Shown here piece after piece: positions 1 through 6,700 of a stretch of DNA of 16,212 nt. The DNA is taken from the NCBI GenBank assembly GCA_029863665.1, contig JAOTUX010000001.1, positions 1 to 16,212 of the forward strand. Direction: 5' to 3'. Position 1 is the first letter of the stretch, and every line of letters starts with the position of its first letter. The notes beneath the pieces were generated by a model, which saw only the letters and a list, made by a program, of their open reading frames with translations, ran no database searches and was not told the origin of the DNA. Source of the DNA: Candidatus Nitrosopumilus sp. (GTDB taxonomy: Archaea > Thermoproteota > Nitrososphaeria > Nitrososphaerales > Nitrosopumilaceae). The position numbers were made by a program, and so were the translations under genes.

Positions 1-96
1 ATCATTGTGGTCATCATTGTGGTCATCATTGTGGTCATCATTGTGGTCATCATTGTGGTCATCATTGTGGTCATCATTGTGGTCATCATTGTGGTC
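1..96. repeat. Perfect 12-bp tandem repeat, 8 copies (codes DHND)
   Basis: The plus-strand unit ATCATTGTGGTC repeats eight times without a mismatch and continues to the left edge, so the full copy number is unknown. In the minus-strand gene each unit codes Asp-His-Asn-Asp. Perfect identity at the DNA level suggests recent expansion by slippage. Confidence 0.95.
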
Positions 97-1287
97 ATCA
101 TCTGATTTTAATTCATCACATTCACCCAAGCTATCACCATGTCTCAAATGAGCATTAGCTGCTGATGCTCCAACCGTAATAGTATGAGAATTGCTTGGAT
201 TTCCTGGAGGTCTGTGACAGATAGTTACTTTGTTTCCTTTATTGTCATCATCATCCTTGTTGTTATTGTCATCATCCTTGTCATTATTGTCATCATCCTT
301 GTCATTATTGTCATCATCCTTGTCATTATTGTCATCATCCTTGTCATTATTGTCATCATCCTTGTCGTTATTGTCATCATCCTTGTCGTTATTGTCGTCA
401 TTATTGTCATCATCCTTGTCATCATCCTTGTCATCATTATTGTCATCATCCTTGTCGTTATTGTCATCACCATTATTATCGCCATCATTAGAATCCTCCA
501 CTGTTACGTTTACGTTATCATCATCCATATCACCGTCATCGTCGGTAACTTTTAGATTGAAAATTAATACAACATTCGAATCCACATCAGGAGCAGTAAA
601 GGTTGGACTGACAGCAGTTAATGAAGACAGAATTACTTGTGGACCGTCGGTTTGAGACCATTCAAATAATTTAATGTCTCCATTAGTATCTGTGCTGCTT
701 GAACCATCAAGGGTTACAGTTGTAAATTCTAAAACAGTTTGATCAGGACCTGCATTAGCTGATGGAGGTGTTTTTACATTTTTTACTGTAATGTCTACAT
801 CATCAGTTGAAAAATCACCAGCATCATCTGTAACCTTTAAACTAAATCGAATAACAATGTCCTCTGATTGGACTTTAGGTGCTTCAAATGTTGGATTAGC
901 TACCGAGTTTGAAGAAAGCTCAACTATAGGATCTGATACCTGAGTCCACAAATACGATTGAATAGTTCCATCTACGTCAGTGCTGCTTGAGCCATCAAGG
1001 ATTACAGTTGTAAATTCTAAAACAGTTTGATCAGGACCTGCATTAGCTACCGGTGCAATATTATTTTCAGTAGAGGAAGTTCCGCTACTTTGAATTATTG
1101 TTGACTCTCTAAACTCAGGTATTGAATTTGATTGTCCTCCTTCAAAAGAGAAAATCTGTCTTAAAATTTCAAAAAATGATAATAAAGAATCATCATTTTG
1201 GTTACTTTGTGCAAAAGAGTATGAAGGAGTAAATATTACACCAGAAATTAGAACAGAGATTACAAATATTGTCTTTAGAGAAATCAA
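1..1287 (-). CDS. Secreted PKD-domain protein with Asp-rich and Asp-His repeats (partial, C-terminus beyond left edge)
   Basis: An open frame of 429 codons runs from 1287 to the left edge without a stop. There is no ATG between the in-frame stop near 1321 and the signal peptide. TTG at 1287 is the best start: it gives a signal peptide of about 26 residues ending SYSFA, and a TATA-like box lies about 25 nt upstream. Two PKD-like beta-sandwich domains follow (about residues 78-172 and 173-264), each opening with ANAGPDQTV and containing LDGSSSTD. Residues 265-355 are an Asp/Asn/Lys tract with the unit KDDDNND. Residues 355-390 form a module with TICHRPPGNP and AHLRHGD, a pattern seen in many bacterial and archaeal secreted proteins. 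From residue 398 the unit DHND repeats eight times to the edge. Acidic tracts suggest Ca or other divalent-metal binding at the cell surface. The exact function is unknown; adhesion or cell-surface scaffolding is an inference. Confidence 0.85.
   Translation of the reverse strand, partial: MISLKTIFVISVLISGVIFTPSYSFAQSNQNDDSLLSFFEILRQIFSFEGGQSNSIPEFRESTIIQSSGTSSTENNIAPVANAGPDQTVLEFTTVILDGSSSTDVDGTIQSYLWTQVSDPIVELSSNSVANPTFEAPKVQSEDIVIRFSLKVTDDAGDFSTDDVDITVKNVKTPPSANAGPDQTVLEFTTVTLDGSSSTDTNGDIKLFEWSQTDGPQVILSSLTAVSPTFTAPDVDSNVVLIFNLKVTDDDGDMDDDNVNVTVEDSNDGDNNGDDNNDKDDDNNDDKDDDKDDDNNDDNNDKDDDNNDKDDDNNDKDDDNNDKDDDNNDKDDDNNDKDDDNNNKDDDDNKGNKVTICHRPPGNPSNSHTITVGASAANAHLRHGDSLGECDELKSDDDHNDDHNDDHNDDHNDDHNDDHNDDHNDDHND
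242..492. repeat. Degenerate 21-bp tandem repeat (codes KDDDNND)
   Basis: Six consecutive 21-bp units lie at 265-390 and are nearly identical; on the minus strand they code Lys-Asp-Asp-Asp-Asn-Asn-Asp. Less regular units of the same words fill 391-492 and 242-264. The repeat lies inside the PKD-domain protein and produces misleading open frames in the other phases. Confidence 0.93.
692..1048. repeat. Direct repeat of 69 bp inside the two PKD domains
   Basis: Positions 692-760 and 980-1048 match at 67 of 69 bases and are spaced 288 bp (96 codons) apart. They code the start of PKD domains 2 and 1. The rest of the two domains is much less similar, so this segment was either recently converted or is held by selection. 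Confidence 0.85.
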
Positions 1288-1307
1288 TAAAAAAAATATC
1301 CAACCAC

Positions 1308-1317
1308 TATACTTAAC
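1308..1317 (-). promoter_or_regulatory. TATA-like box of the PKD-domain gene
   Basis: The minus strand reads TTAAGTATAG centred about 25 nt upstream of the TTG at 1287. This spacing fits a nearly leaderless archaeal transcript and supports the chosen start. Confidence 0.4.
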
Positions 1318-1479
1318 CAGTTAGAAGAATTCTCTGGTAATCTTAAAGTATCTTGATTGTGATTTTGTAAAAAAATAATGTTACAATTTTTATTAAAAAA
1401 TTTCCATAGAACTTCAAATGTTAAAATAATTTTAGTGAAATTAAATTTTAGTAATCGAGATTTTTTAGAAATATCTCTT

Positions 1480-1530
1480 AATTTTAATATCTATCTCGAA
1501 TTAGATTGGCCATAGAAAATAAAATTATTG
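1480..1530 (-). pseudogene. Remnant of a glycosyltransferase 3' end (copy of 3196-3246)
   Basis: These 51 bases match 3196-3246, the 3' end of the glycosyltransferase gene, with one mismatch (G at 1498, T at 3214). On the minus strand they still code the C-terminal tail IILFSMANLIRDRY plus the TAA stop. The single difference is synonymous (CGA instead of AGA for Arg). There is no upstream glycosyltransferase frame attached, so the rest of this copy is gone. It lies directly behind the sugar dehydrogenase gene. Confidence 0.8.
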
Positions 1531-1551
1531 AAACATTAATGGGATTTAATT

Positions 1552-2865
1552 CTAATTTATGGTTCCTCCTGATTTGATTAAAACTCCACTTCCAAAATTA
1601 ATTGTAATATTAAACTGAGAAAAATCAACATCTAGAGTTAAACCAGATGGGATTGTAAGAATAGAATTATTTTGGACCAAGATATTTCTTGGAATAATAC
1701 CTGAATATATTGTACATGAAGATGTAATTATTAAATCTCCAGAATTTGGAACAATACATGCATTTGCAGGTAATATCCGATAAATTTTACCGTGGGTTAA
1801 TGATGATATATACAAAAAATTATCAGGTCCCATTTCAATGTCTGTAATACATCCAAACCCATTACCAAATTCAATTTCTGCAGAATTATCTGTCATATTT
1901 AATACTAGATCAGTTAAAGTAGGATCAATAAATACAAAAGAATCACGAGATTGATTTAGCGTAAATTTGTAAAGTATTCCATTATTGCAGTCACCTACAA
2001 ATACGCTATCAGAATAATTTGTAAAGGATATAGTATCAGGAAACAAAATAGAAGTTGGAGCAACGGTATTTTCCCAGCTAAATTCTGGGTCGCTGTAAAC
2101 AAAACTTTCGAATCCAGGAAGTGAATCAATCTGTTGTTGTGTTGCTGGTCCCATTATGGTCTCCCACCCACTATTGAAATTAGGAGAGATCATATTAATT
2201 TCATCAAAGGTTGATGGTCCATTTTCAGTATCCCACATGTTTCCCGTTACAGGATCAATGGTAAGACCAAAACTATTTCTTATCCCCATTGCATGGATTG
2301 GTCCAGAAGGATCAATAGGTAATATTACACTTGTATCATCTGGATTACCTGAAGGAAAATTCTGCAATACTCCATTTCTATTAAGATCACCAATAATTGC
2401 AAAAATATTATCATCAAGATCTTTTGCTAAAATTCCACCATTATGGTTTGGCCCTGGAGTCACTGGTAGGTCTTTAATTAAACTTGGATTGATTAAATCG
2501 GTTCCGTTCCAAGAATACTTGTAAATACGATTTCCAAGTGGGCTTCCTCCGTCAATTAAAGACTCGGTAAAAAACAAGTAGACATTATTTCCTACACTTT
2601 CAATTCCCAACAAACCTCTCTCTGAATTGTTACTTACAGAAAGGTCCAGAACCGTATTATTTTGAAGAATACCATCGCGAATCAAACGTACTTTTCCATC
2701 ATTTTTTTGCAAGACAAGAATATCAGAATCAATAAAGGAAATTGAGGTTGGTAATGAAAGTCCTGTGGCATATTCTTCCACGACCAATTCTGGATCTTGA
2801 ACCGTCATTGCAAAGACGTTAGGAGCTGAAATTATTAAAAAAACTAAGACTAGTGCTACTTTCAT
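1552..2865 (-). CDS. Secreted PQQ-type (soluble glucose/aldose) sugar dehydrogenase
   Basis: The 437-residue product starts with a signal peptide (residues 1 to about 19, ending NVFA). Residues 27-365 match the glucose/sorbosone dehydrogenase six-bladed propeller: YATGLSLPTSISF at the start, ERGLLGIE, PGPNHNGG with the presumed catalytic His141, AMGIRNSFGLTIDP, and WDTENGP. Enzymes of this family oxidise aldoses outside the cell using PQQ; whether this archaeon has PQQ cannot be seen here. From Cys370 there is an added 68-residue Cys-containing beta-rich tail ending GSGVLIKSGGTIN, which resembles tails of other thaumarchaeal exported proteins and may serve for surface attachment (inference). 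There is no C-terminal membrane anchor. The gene has its own TATA box with almost no leader. It is flanked by two copies of a glycosyltransferase 3' end. The substrate is unknown. Confidence 0.85.
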   Translation of the reverse strand: MKVALVLVFLIISAPNVFAMTVQDPELVVEEYATGLSLPTSISFIDSDILVLQKNDGKVRLIRDGILQNNTVLDLSVSNNSERGLLGIESVGNNVYLFFTESLIDGGSPLGNRIYKYSWNGTDLINPSLIKDLPVTPGPNHNGGILAKDLDDNIFAIIGDLNRNGVLQNFPSGNPDDTSVILPIDPSGPIHAMGIRNSFGLTIDPVTGNMWDTENGPSTFDEINMISPNFNSGWETIMGPATQQQIDSLPGFESFVYSDPEFSWENTVAPTSILFPDTISFTNYSDSVFVGDCNNGILYKFTLNQSRDSFVFIDPTLTDLVLNMTDNSAEIEFGNGFGCITDIEMGPDNFLYISSLTHGKIYRILPANACIVPNSGDLIITSSCTIYSGIIPRNILVQNNSILTIPSGLTLDVDFSQFNITINFGSGVLIKSGGTIN

Positions 2866-3199
2866 TGTGTATAGTTTGTTCTAAAAATTAAATATAAAAT
2901 TCAATACCTCCGAAGAAAACTAAACATCAATTAACTGAATTTAATTTCGAAAGTGTTTAGAAAATTATAAAGAATGTCAGATTAAACTTGGTCCTAATCT
3001 GCCTTTCCCCGATACTTGTCATTACCTATACTCTGCATAGGGAATATCTAATTTTGGAATGTTTAATAGATAGGCATCATCATTGTGTTTTTTATCTTTC
3101 ATCCAAAACAAATCCAATTATTAGAATCTAAAAAAATATTAGAAAAATAATTTCAATTTTTAGAACTGAAAAAATTTGTCTTGAATAGTTTTTTCAATT
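2866..3199. other. Gene-free region with two hairpins
   Basis: This 334-bp stretch has no convincing coding frame. Its left end holds the promoter of the sugar dehydrogenase. A perfect 7-bp inverted repeat (CAGATTA at 2978-2984, TAATCTG at 2995-3001) and a 5-bp one (CCTAT at 3025-3029, ATAGG at 3037-3041) sit in a patch that is visibly richer in G+C than its flanks. The patch could be the 3' untranslated part of the glycosyltransferase transcript or a small RNA; neither is shown. Confidence 0.4.
2890..2899 (-). promoter_or_regulatory. TATA box of the sugar dehydrogenase gene
   Basis: The minus strand reads TTTTATATTT, a near-ideal archaeal TATA box, centred 29 nt upstream of the ATG at 2865. 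The transcript would begin close to the start codon. Confidence 0.6.
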
Positions 3200-4072
3200 T
3201 TAATATCTATCTCTAATTAGATTGGCCATAGAAAATAAAATTATTGCAGTAACTGAAAGAATTGCACCTAACAAAAACAAAATAATTGATCCTAAAAGAG
3301 ATCCATAAAATATTGTCTGATCATTCAAGTAACCCTCTAAAAATACTCCACCTAAAATTAATCCAACAATAATTAAACCCAATCCTGGAATACCATAGAA
3401 TTGTAATGGATGTTTAATTGAGACATATTTTATTGTGTTCATCAAAACTCCAACTCCATGAGATACTGGATTTTGTTCTGAAGTATCTCCTTCATAAGAT
3501 ATTGTGATTGGAACCTCAGCGATAGATAGTCCCTTGTTTGAAATTTTTAGTAAAATTTCAGTGGATACTGACATTCCTTGTTCTGTTGGATGAATTGCAT
3601 CAATTGCATCCTTGGAGTATGCACGAAATCCAGATTGAGAATCAGATACCTTAAAGTTTGTCCCATAATTTGATGCAGATGTTATTATTTTGATTCCTGT
3701 TTTTCGGTATGTAGATGCTTTAGTATTTTCATCCAAGAATCTAGAACCAATTACCACATCCACATTATGTGTAATGATTGCATCAACTAGTAGTGGAATT
3801 TGATTTGGATTATGTTGGCCATCGCCATCAAGTGTAACCATGATTTGAGCATTTTCTTTTCGTGCATACTCAAACAACGAAGAAATGGCAGCACCATACC
3901 CTTGGTTTTGTTGAGAAATTACAATTGCACCTGCATCACGGGCTAATTTTGCAGTACTATCAGTGGATCCATCATCACATACAACTACTCTGTCAACGTG
4001 TGGTAGTGACTTTGAAACTATCTCAGATATAGAATTTTCCTCATTATATGCTGGAATACAAGCTAGTTTCAA
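3200..4072 (-). CDS. Family 2 glycosyltransferase, polyprenyl-phosphate sugar synthase type, membrane anchored
   Basis: The 290-residue protein has a GT-A fold start (IPAYNEE, residues 6-12), DDGSTDST at 33-40, the metal-binding DGDGQH at 82-87, and GSRF after the second Rossmann half. This pattern is that of dolichyl-phosphate mannose or glucose synthases, which load a sugar from a nucleotide donor onto a polyprenyl phosphate at the inner membrane face. Residues from about 225 to 250 and 255 to 285 are strongly hydrophobic and would give about two to three membrane helices, as in the longer members of the family. It would supply lipid-linked sugar for protein glycosylation or glycan assembly. 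The last 14 codons and stop exist as a second copy at 1480-1530. The donor sugar cannot be told from sequence. Confidence 0.85.
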   Translation of the reverse strand: MKLACIPAYNEENSISEIVSKSLPHVDRVVVCDDGSTDSTAKLARDAGAIVISQQNQGYGAAISSLFEYARKENAQIMVTLDGDGQHNPNQIPLLVDAIITHNVDVVIGSRFLDENTKASTYRKTGIKIITSASNYGTNFKVSDSQSGFRAYSKDAIDAIHPTEQGMSVSTEILLKISNKGLSIAEVPITISYEGDTSEQNPVSHGVGVLMNTIKYVSIKHPLQFYGIPGLGLIIVGLILGGVFLEGYLNDQTIFYGSLLGSIILFLLGAILSVTAIILFSMANLIRDRY

Positions 4073-4412
4073 TGTATCAAGTATTCATTTAATACCAATA
4101 TGTAAAGTGTTTGTGTATCTTTAAGCAAAATTTACGCTTAAAATTAAATCGAGTTAAGATTAATTTAAAATGAATTTCAAAATTAAGATCGGAAATTTTT
4201 GAAAAGAAGAAAATTCCATAATAGAATTTTTCATTTTAATTTTGATCTTTTTAGGTAAATAATTGAGAGATAAACTATGATCGAGTGTTGCTATAATCAG
4301 ATCGGAAAAAAAATTTGTTGAAAAAGAAAACCTTGTAGTTCTAAATATAACTTTAATTTTGTATCAAAAATAATGTTACAGTAAGTTATGTTTAATAGTG
4401 TTTTTTTTTAGA
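4073..4412. other. AT-rich gene-free region
   Basis: I see no coding frame in these 340 bp. The left end carries the promoter of the minus-strand glycosyltransferase and the right end that of the plus-strand zinc-ribbon gene. A 7-bp inverted repeat (AAAATTC/GAATTTT, near 4209-4231) lies between; in such AT-rich DNA it may be chance. Confidence 0.45.
4097..4106 (-). promoter_or_regulatory. TATA-like box of the glycosyltransferase gene
   Basis: The minus strand reads TTTACATATT centred 29 nt upstream of the ATG at 4072, which fits a nearly leaderless transcript. Confidence 0.4.
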
Positions 4413-4538
4413 ATGATTTTAGTGGCGATAGTGGCATTAGTACAAAGAACAATGTGTAAGTATTGTTATAAAGAACAACCAGAGCTTAATTTGTTCTGTG
4501 TTAGCTGTAACAAACGTGATTGGGACTCAAAACATTAA
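4413..4538 (+). CDS. Zinc-ribbon microprotein (41 aa)
   Basis: ATG at 4413 opens a frame of 41 codons ending TAA at 4536-4538. The product has two Cys pairs, CKYC and CVSC, separated by eleven residues in the 28-residue C-terminal part, followed by NKRDWDSKH. This spacing is that of a small treble-clef or zinc-ribbon knuckle that binds one zinc. The N-terminal 13 residues (MILVAIVALVQRT) are hydrophobic. A second in-frame ATG at 4452 would give a 28-residue product made only of the zinc knuckle; neither start has a clear Shine-Dalgarno sequence. Coding is supported by the regular Cys spacing in an otherwise AT-rich gap. Function is unknown; roles in nucleic-acid or protein binding are only suggested by the fold. 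Confidence 0.7.
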   Translation: MILVAIVALVQRTMCKYCYKEQPELNLFCVSCNKRDWDSKH

Positions 4539-4709
4539 GTTTCAATTAATTTCGGGGGAAATTTTTATTTTATTAAAAGAGATAGTCAAGGTTGTAGCAA
4601 AATTAAGGTAAAAAAGTAACTCATATTCAAAACTAAATATTTTTTATTGAAACCTAGTTTTTCAAATTTCTATCTAGTTATTTTTTTCTATAAAAGGAAA
4701 TTTCTTGGT

Positions 4710-5783
4710 TTAAATTTTTAGACAGGATCGTTCACCAAGCAAGAATTGTTGTTTCTTTGGAACGTCGTTATCTTCAATCTCTGAGGAATGAGCAACAATA
4801 CTTGATGACAAGTCAATTTTGGCATTAATTTTGCAATCCTCCATTATTATTGATTCCTCTAGATTGCAATTTTTCAGTATACAGTTATCCCCAACAGAAA
4901 CGTAAGGTCCTAATCTTACTGCAGGTCCAATTTTACAGTTTTTACCAATTATTGCAGGGCCAGTAACAAAAGAGTCTCTAGATATTTCTGTTCCTTTGCC
5001 AATTACAATATTGCCTTTAATTTCAGAGTCATCATCAATTAAAAACTGATTTTCAGTACCTATCGAATCCAAAACCAACTTGTTTGCATGGATTATATCC
5101 TCAGGGGTTCCAGTGTCTTTCCACCAGCCAGTTACGGTATCGTATTCAATTTTATTTCCTTGATTCATTAGCATATCAAGTGCATCAGTTATTTCAAGCT
5201 CCCCTCGCCATGATGGTTTTAGATTATCAATAATATCAAAAATTTTAGGAGTAAGAAAGTAGATTCCAATTACTGCAAGATTGGATGGTGGATCTTTTGG
5301 TTTTTCCATAATTTTTTTTATTTTTCCTGGATTATCTTTGTCAAGTTCTGCAATTCCAAACCTTCTAGGTTCACCAACCTCACACAGCAAAATCATTGCA
5401 TCTGAATCCGAAGCTTCAAATTTTTTTGTGTAGTCTATAAGATTTTTCCTTAATACATTATCACCTAAATATACAATAAATTTTTCATTTCCGATAAAAT
5501 CCTTGCATAATCGAATAGCGTGTGAAATTCCTTTAGGTTTATCTTGATAAATATAGGTAATTGTTACCCCAAACTTTTCTCCATTTCCATAATACTCCTT
5601 GACTTTTTCAGGATATACATCTCCAATTATTATTCCAATCTCAGTGGCACCTGCTTTCTTTAAATCCTCTAGGGCATATTGGGACATTGCTTTGTTTGCA
5701 ATTGGCAGTAATTGTTTTGGTCCAGTGTGTGTTAGTGGCCTAAGTCTTGTCCCATGTCCTCCGTGAAGAATGATACCTTTCAA
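4710..5783 (-). CDS. rmlA: Glucose-1-phosphate thymidylyltransferase, long form
   Basis: The 357-residue enzyme makes dTDP-glucose from dTTP and glucose 1-phosphate, the first step to dTDP-L-rhamnose. The nucleotide-binding motif GGHGTRLRPLT (residues 8-18) and GPKQLLPI (21-28) are clear, as is YLGDNV further on. Residues from about 245 to the end show the hexapeptide pattern of a left-handed beta helix (IKGNIVIGKGTEI, VGDNCILKNC). This tail marks the long form common in archaea and actinobacteria and absent from the roughly 290-residue enterobacterial RmlA. The start is TTG at 5783; there is no in-frame ATG nearby, the product begins exactly at the conserved KGIIL, and a strong TATA box lies 28 nt upstream. 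It is the last of the rml genes, 38 nt behind rmlD, with its own promoter. Confidence 0.93.
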   Translation of the reverse strand: MKGIILHGGHGTRLRPLTHTGPKQLLPIANKAMSQYALEDLKKAGATEIGIIIGDVYPEKVKEYYGNGEKFGVTITYIYQDKPKGISHAIRLCKDFIGNEKFIVYLGDNVLRKNLIDYTKKFEASDSDAMILLCEVGEPRRFGIAELDKDNPGKIKKIMEKPKDPPSNLAVIGIYFLTPKIFDIIDNLKPSWRGELEITDALDMLMNQGNKIEYDTVTGWWKDTGTPEDIIHANKLVLDSIGTENQFLIDDDSEIKGNIVIGKGTEISRDSFVTGPAIIGKNCKIGPAVRLGPYVSVGDNCILKNCNLEESIIMEDCKINAKIDLSSSIVAHSSEIEDNDVPKKQQFLLGERSCLKI

Positions 5784-5806
5784 TTCTTTTTAAAAAAAAT
5801 AAATCC

Positions 5807-5815
5807 AATATAAAA
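5807..5815 (-). promoter_or_regulatory. TATA box of rmlA
   Basis: The minus strand reads TTTTATATT centred 28 nt upstream of the TTG start at 5783. It lies in the 38-nt gap behind rmlD, so rmlA can be transcribed alone from a leaderless message. Confidence 0.6.
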
Positions 5816-5821
5816 CGATGG

Positions 5822-6700
5822 TTAATTTGTAATCTCATCTAGGAATAGGGGTATACTTTGCTCTATAGCCTGCGGTTTTTCGTCTAGAATTTCAGTTGCC
5901 TTTGATACATCAAGAGAAGAATCTTTTGGCCTTTTGGCCTTCCAATTCATTTCTTCTGTTTTTGCCTTTAAAAGTAATTTCTTATCAAGGTTTAATTTTT
6001 CTGCAATCATTGATGCCAATTCATATCTAGATATCCGAGATGCTCCTGCAAGATGGATTATTCCATTGATTTGTTTTGTTGCAACTTCAATTATCATTTT
6101 AGATAAGTTTGGAACATATGTAGGTGAAGTAAATTGATCTGTTAATACATTAATTTCTTTTTTTGATTCTAGACTTTCTTTAACCCATAATGGAAAGCTT
6201 TTCTTTTTTGGATGTAGTCCAAATGGCGTACTAGTTCTTGCAATCGCCCAATTTGATGCAAGATTGTTTAACACCATCTCGCCTTCCAGTTTTGTTTTTC
6301 CGTAATATCCTAACGGATTAGGAATATCATCTTCTTTTTTCATACCCTCTTTACCATCAAATACATAATCAGTTGAAATATAGACAAAAAATGCCTTTGA
6401 TTTTGCAGCTTGTTTTGCTAGGGTTTCAGTGGATTTTACATTTATTGTGTGAGCTAGTTCTTGTTCTGTTTCACAAAGATCAACATTTGTCATGGCAGCA
6501 AGATGAATTACAATATCTGGTTTTATGTCCTGCATAGTATGTTTTATTTTTTCAAGATCGGTAAGATCTAAGTTTATTGGAGTTCCATCAACTGGTCTAT
6601 CATTATGGTAAACTGAAAAAACTTCTTGATTCTTCTTTACTAGATCACGTACAACATTTTGTCCTACTAGTCCTGCAGAGCCTGTTACTAGAAACTTCAT
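5822..6700 (-). CDS. rmlD: dTDP-4-dehydrorhamnose reductase
   Basis: This short-chain dehydrogenase catalyses the last step to dTDP-L-rhamnose using NAD(P)H. With the start at 6700 it has 292 residues. The N-terminal Rossmann motif is GSAGLVG (residues 7-13), YISTDYVFDG lies at 107-116, and the catalytic YxxxK is Tyr133-Lys137 in GYYGKTKLEGE. A longer frame opens at 6718, but that ATG would add six residues ahead of the conserved MKFLVTG. The ATG at 6698-6700 overlaps the rmlB stop as ATGA, the usual sign of translational coupling, and is therefore preferred. An rmlD role rather than another reductase is supported by the complete rml set around it. Confidence 0.92.
   Translation of the reverse strand: MKFLVTGSAGLVGQNVVRDLVKKNQEVFSVYHNDRPVDGTPINLDLTDLEKIKHTMQDIKPDIVIHLAAMTNVDLCETEQELAHTINVKSTETLAKQAAKSKAFFVYISTDYVFDGKEGMKKEDDIPNPLGYYGKTKLEGEMVLNNLASNWAIARTSTPFGLHPKKKSFPLWVKESLESKKEINVLTDQFTSPTYVPNLSKMIIEVATKQINGIIHLAGASRISRYELASMIAEKLNLDKKLLLKAKTEEMNWKAKRPKDSSLDVSKATEILDEKPQAIEQSIPLFLDEITN

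Noticed and set aside
1..96. Possible CRISPR array
   Set aside because: The 12-bp units are directly adjacent with no spacers and are in frame in a protein-coding gene.
225..488. Minus-strand open frame made of Met/Thr/Ile/Arg repeats
   Set aside because: It is an alternative phase of the same 21-bp repeat and has no domain or promoter of its own.
184..655. Two plus-strand open frames rich in Ile/Val/Leu or Ser/Leu
   Set aside because: They are other-phase readings of the Asp/Asn/Lys repeat of the minus-strand PKD-domain protein, which has the signal peptide, real domains and promoter.
2156..2524. Plus-strand open frame of 122 codons
   Set aside because: It lies wholly inside the sugar dehydrogenase gene on the other strand and resembles no known protein.
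4187..4260. Possible structured RNA built on AAGATC...GATCTT around a smaller inverted repeat
   Set aside because: The arms are short and almost purely A/T outside the six outer bases, so chance pairing cannot be excluded.
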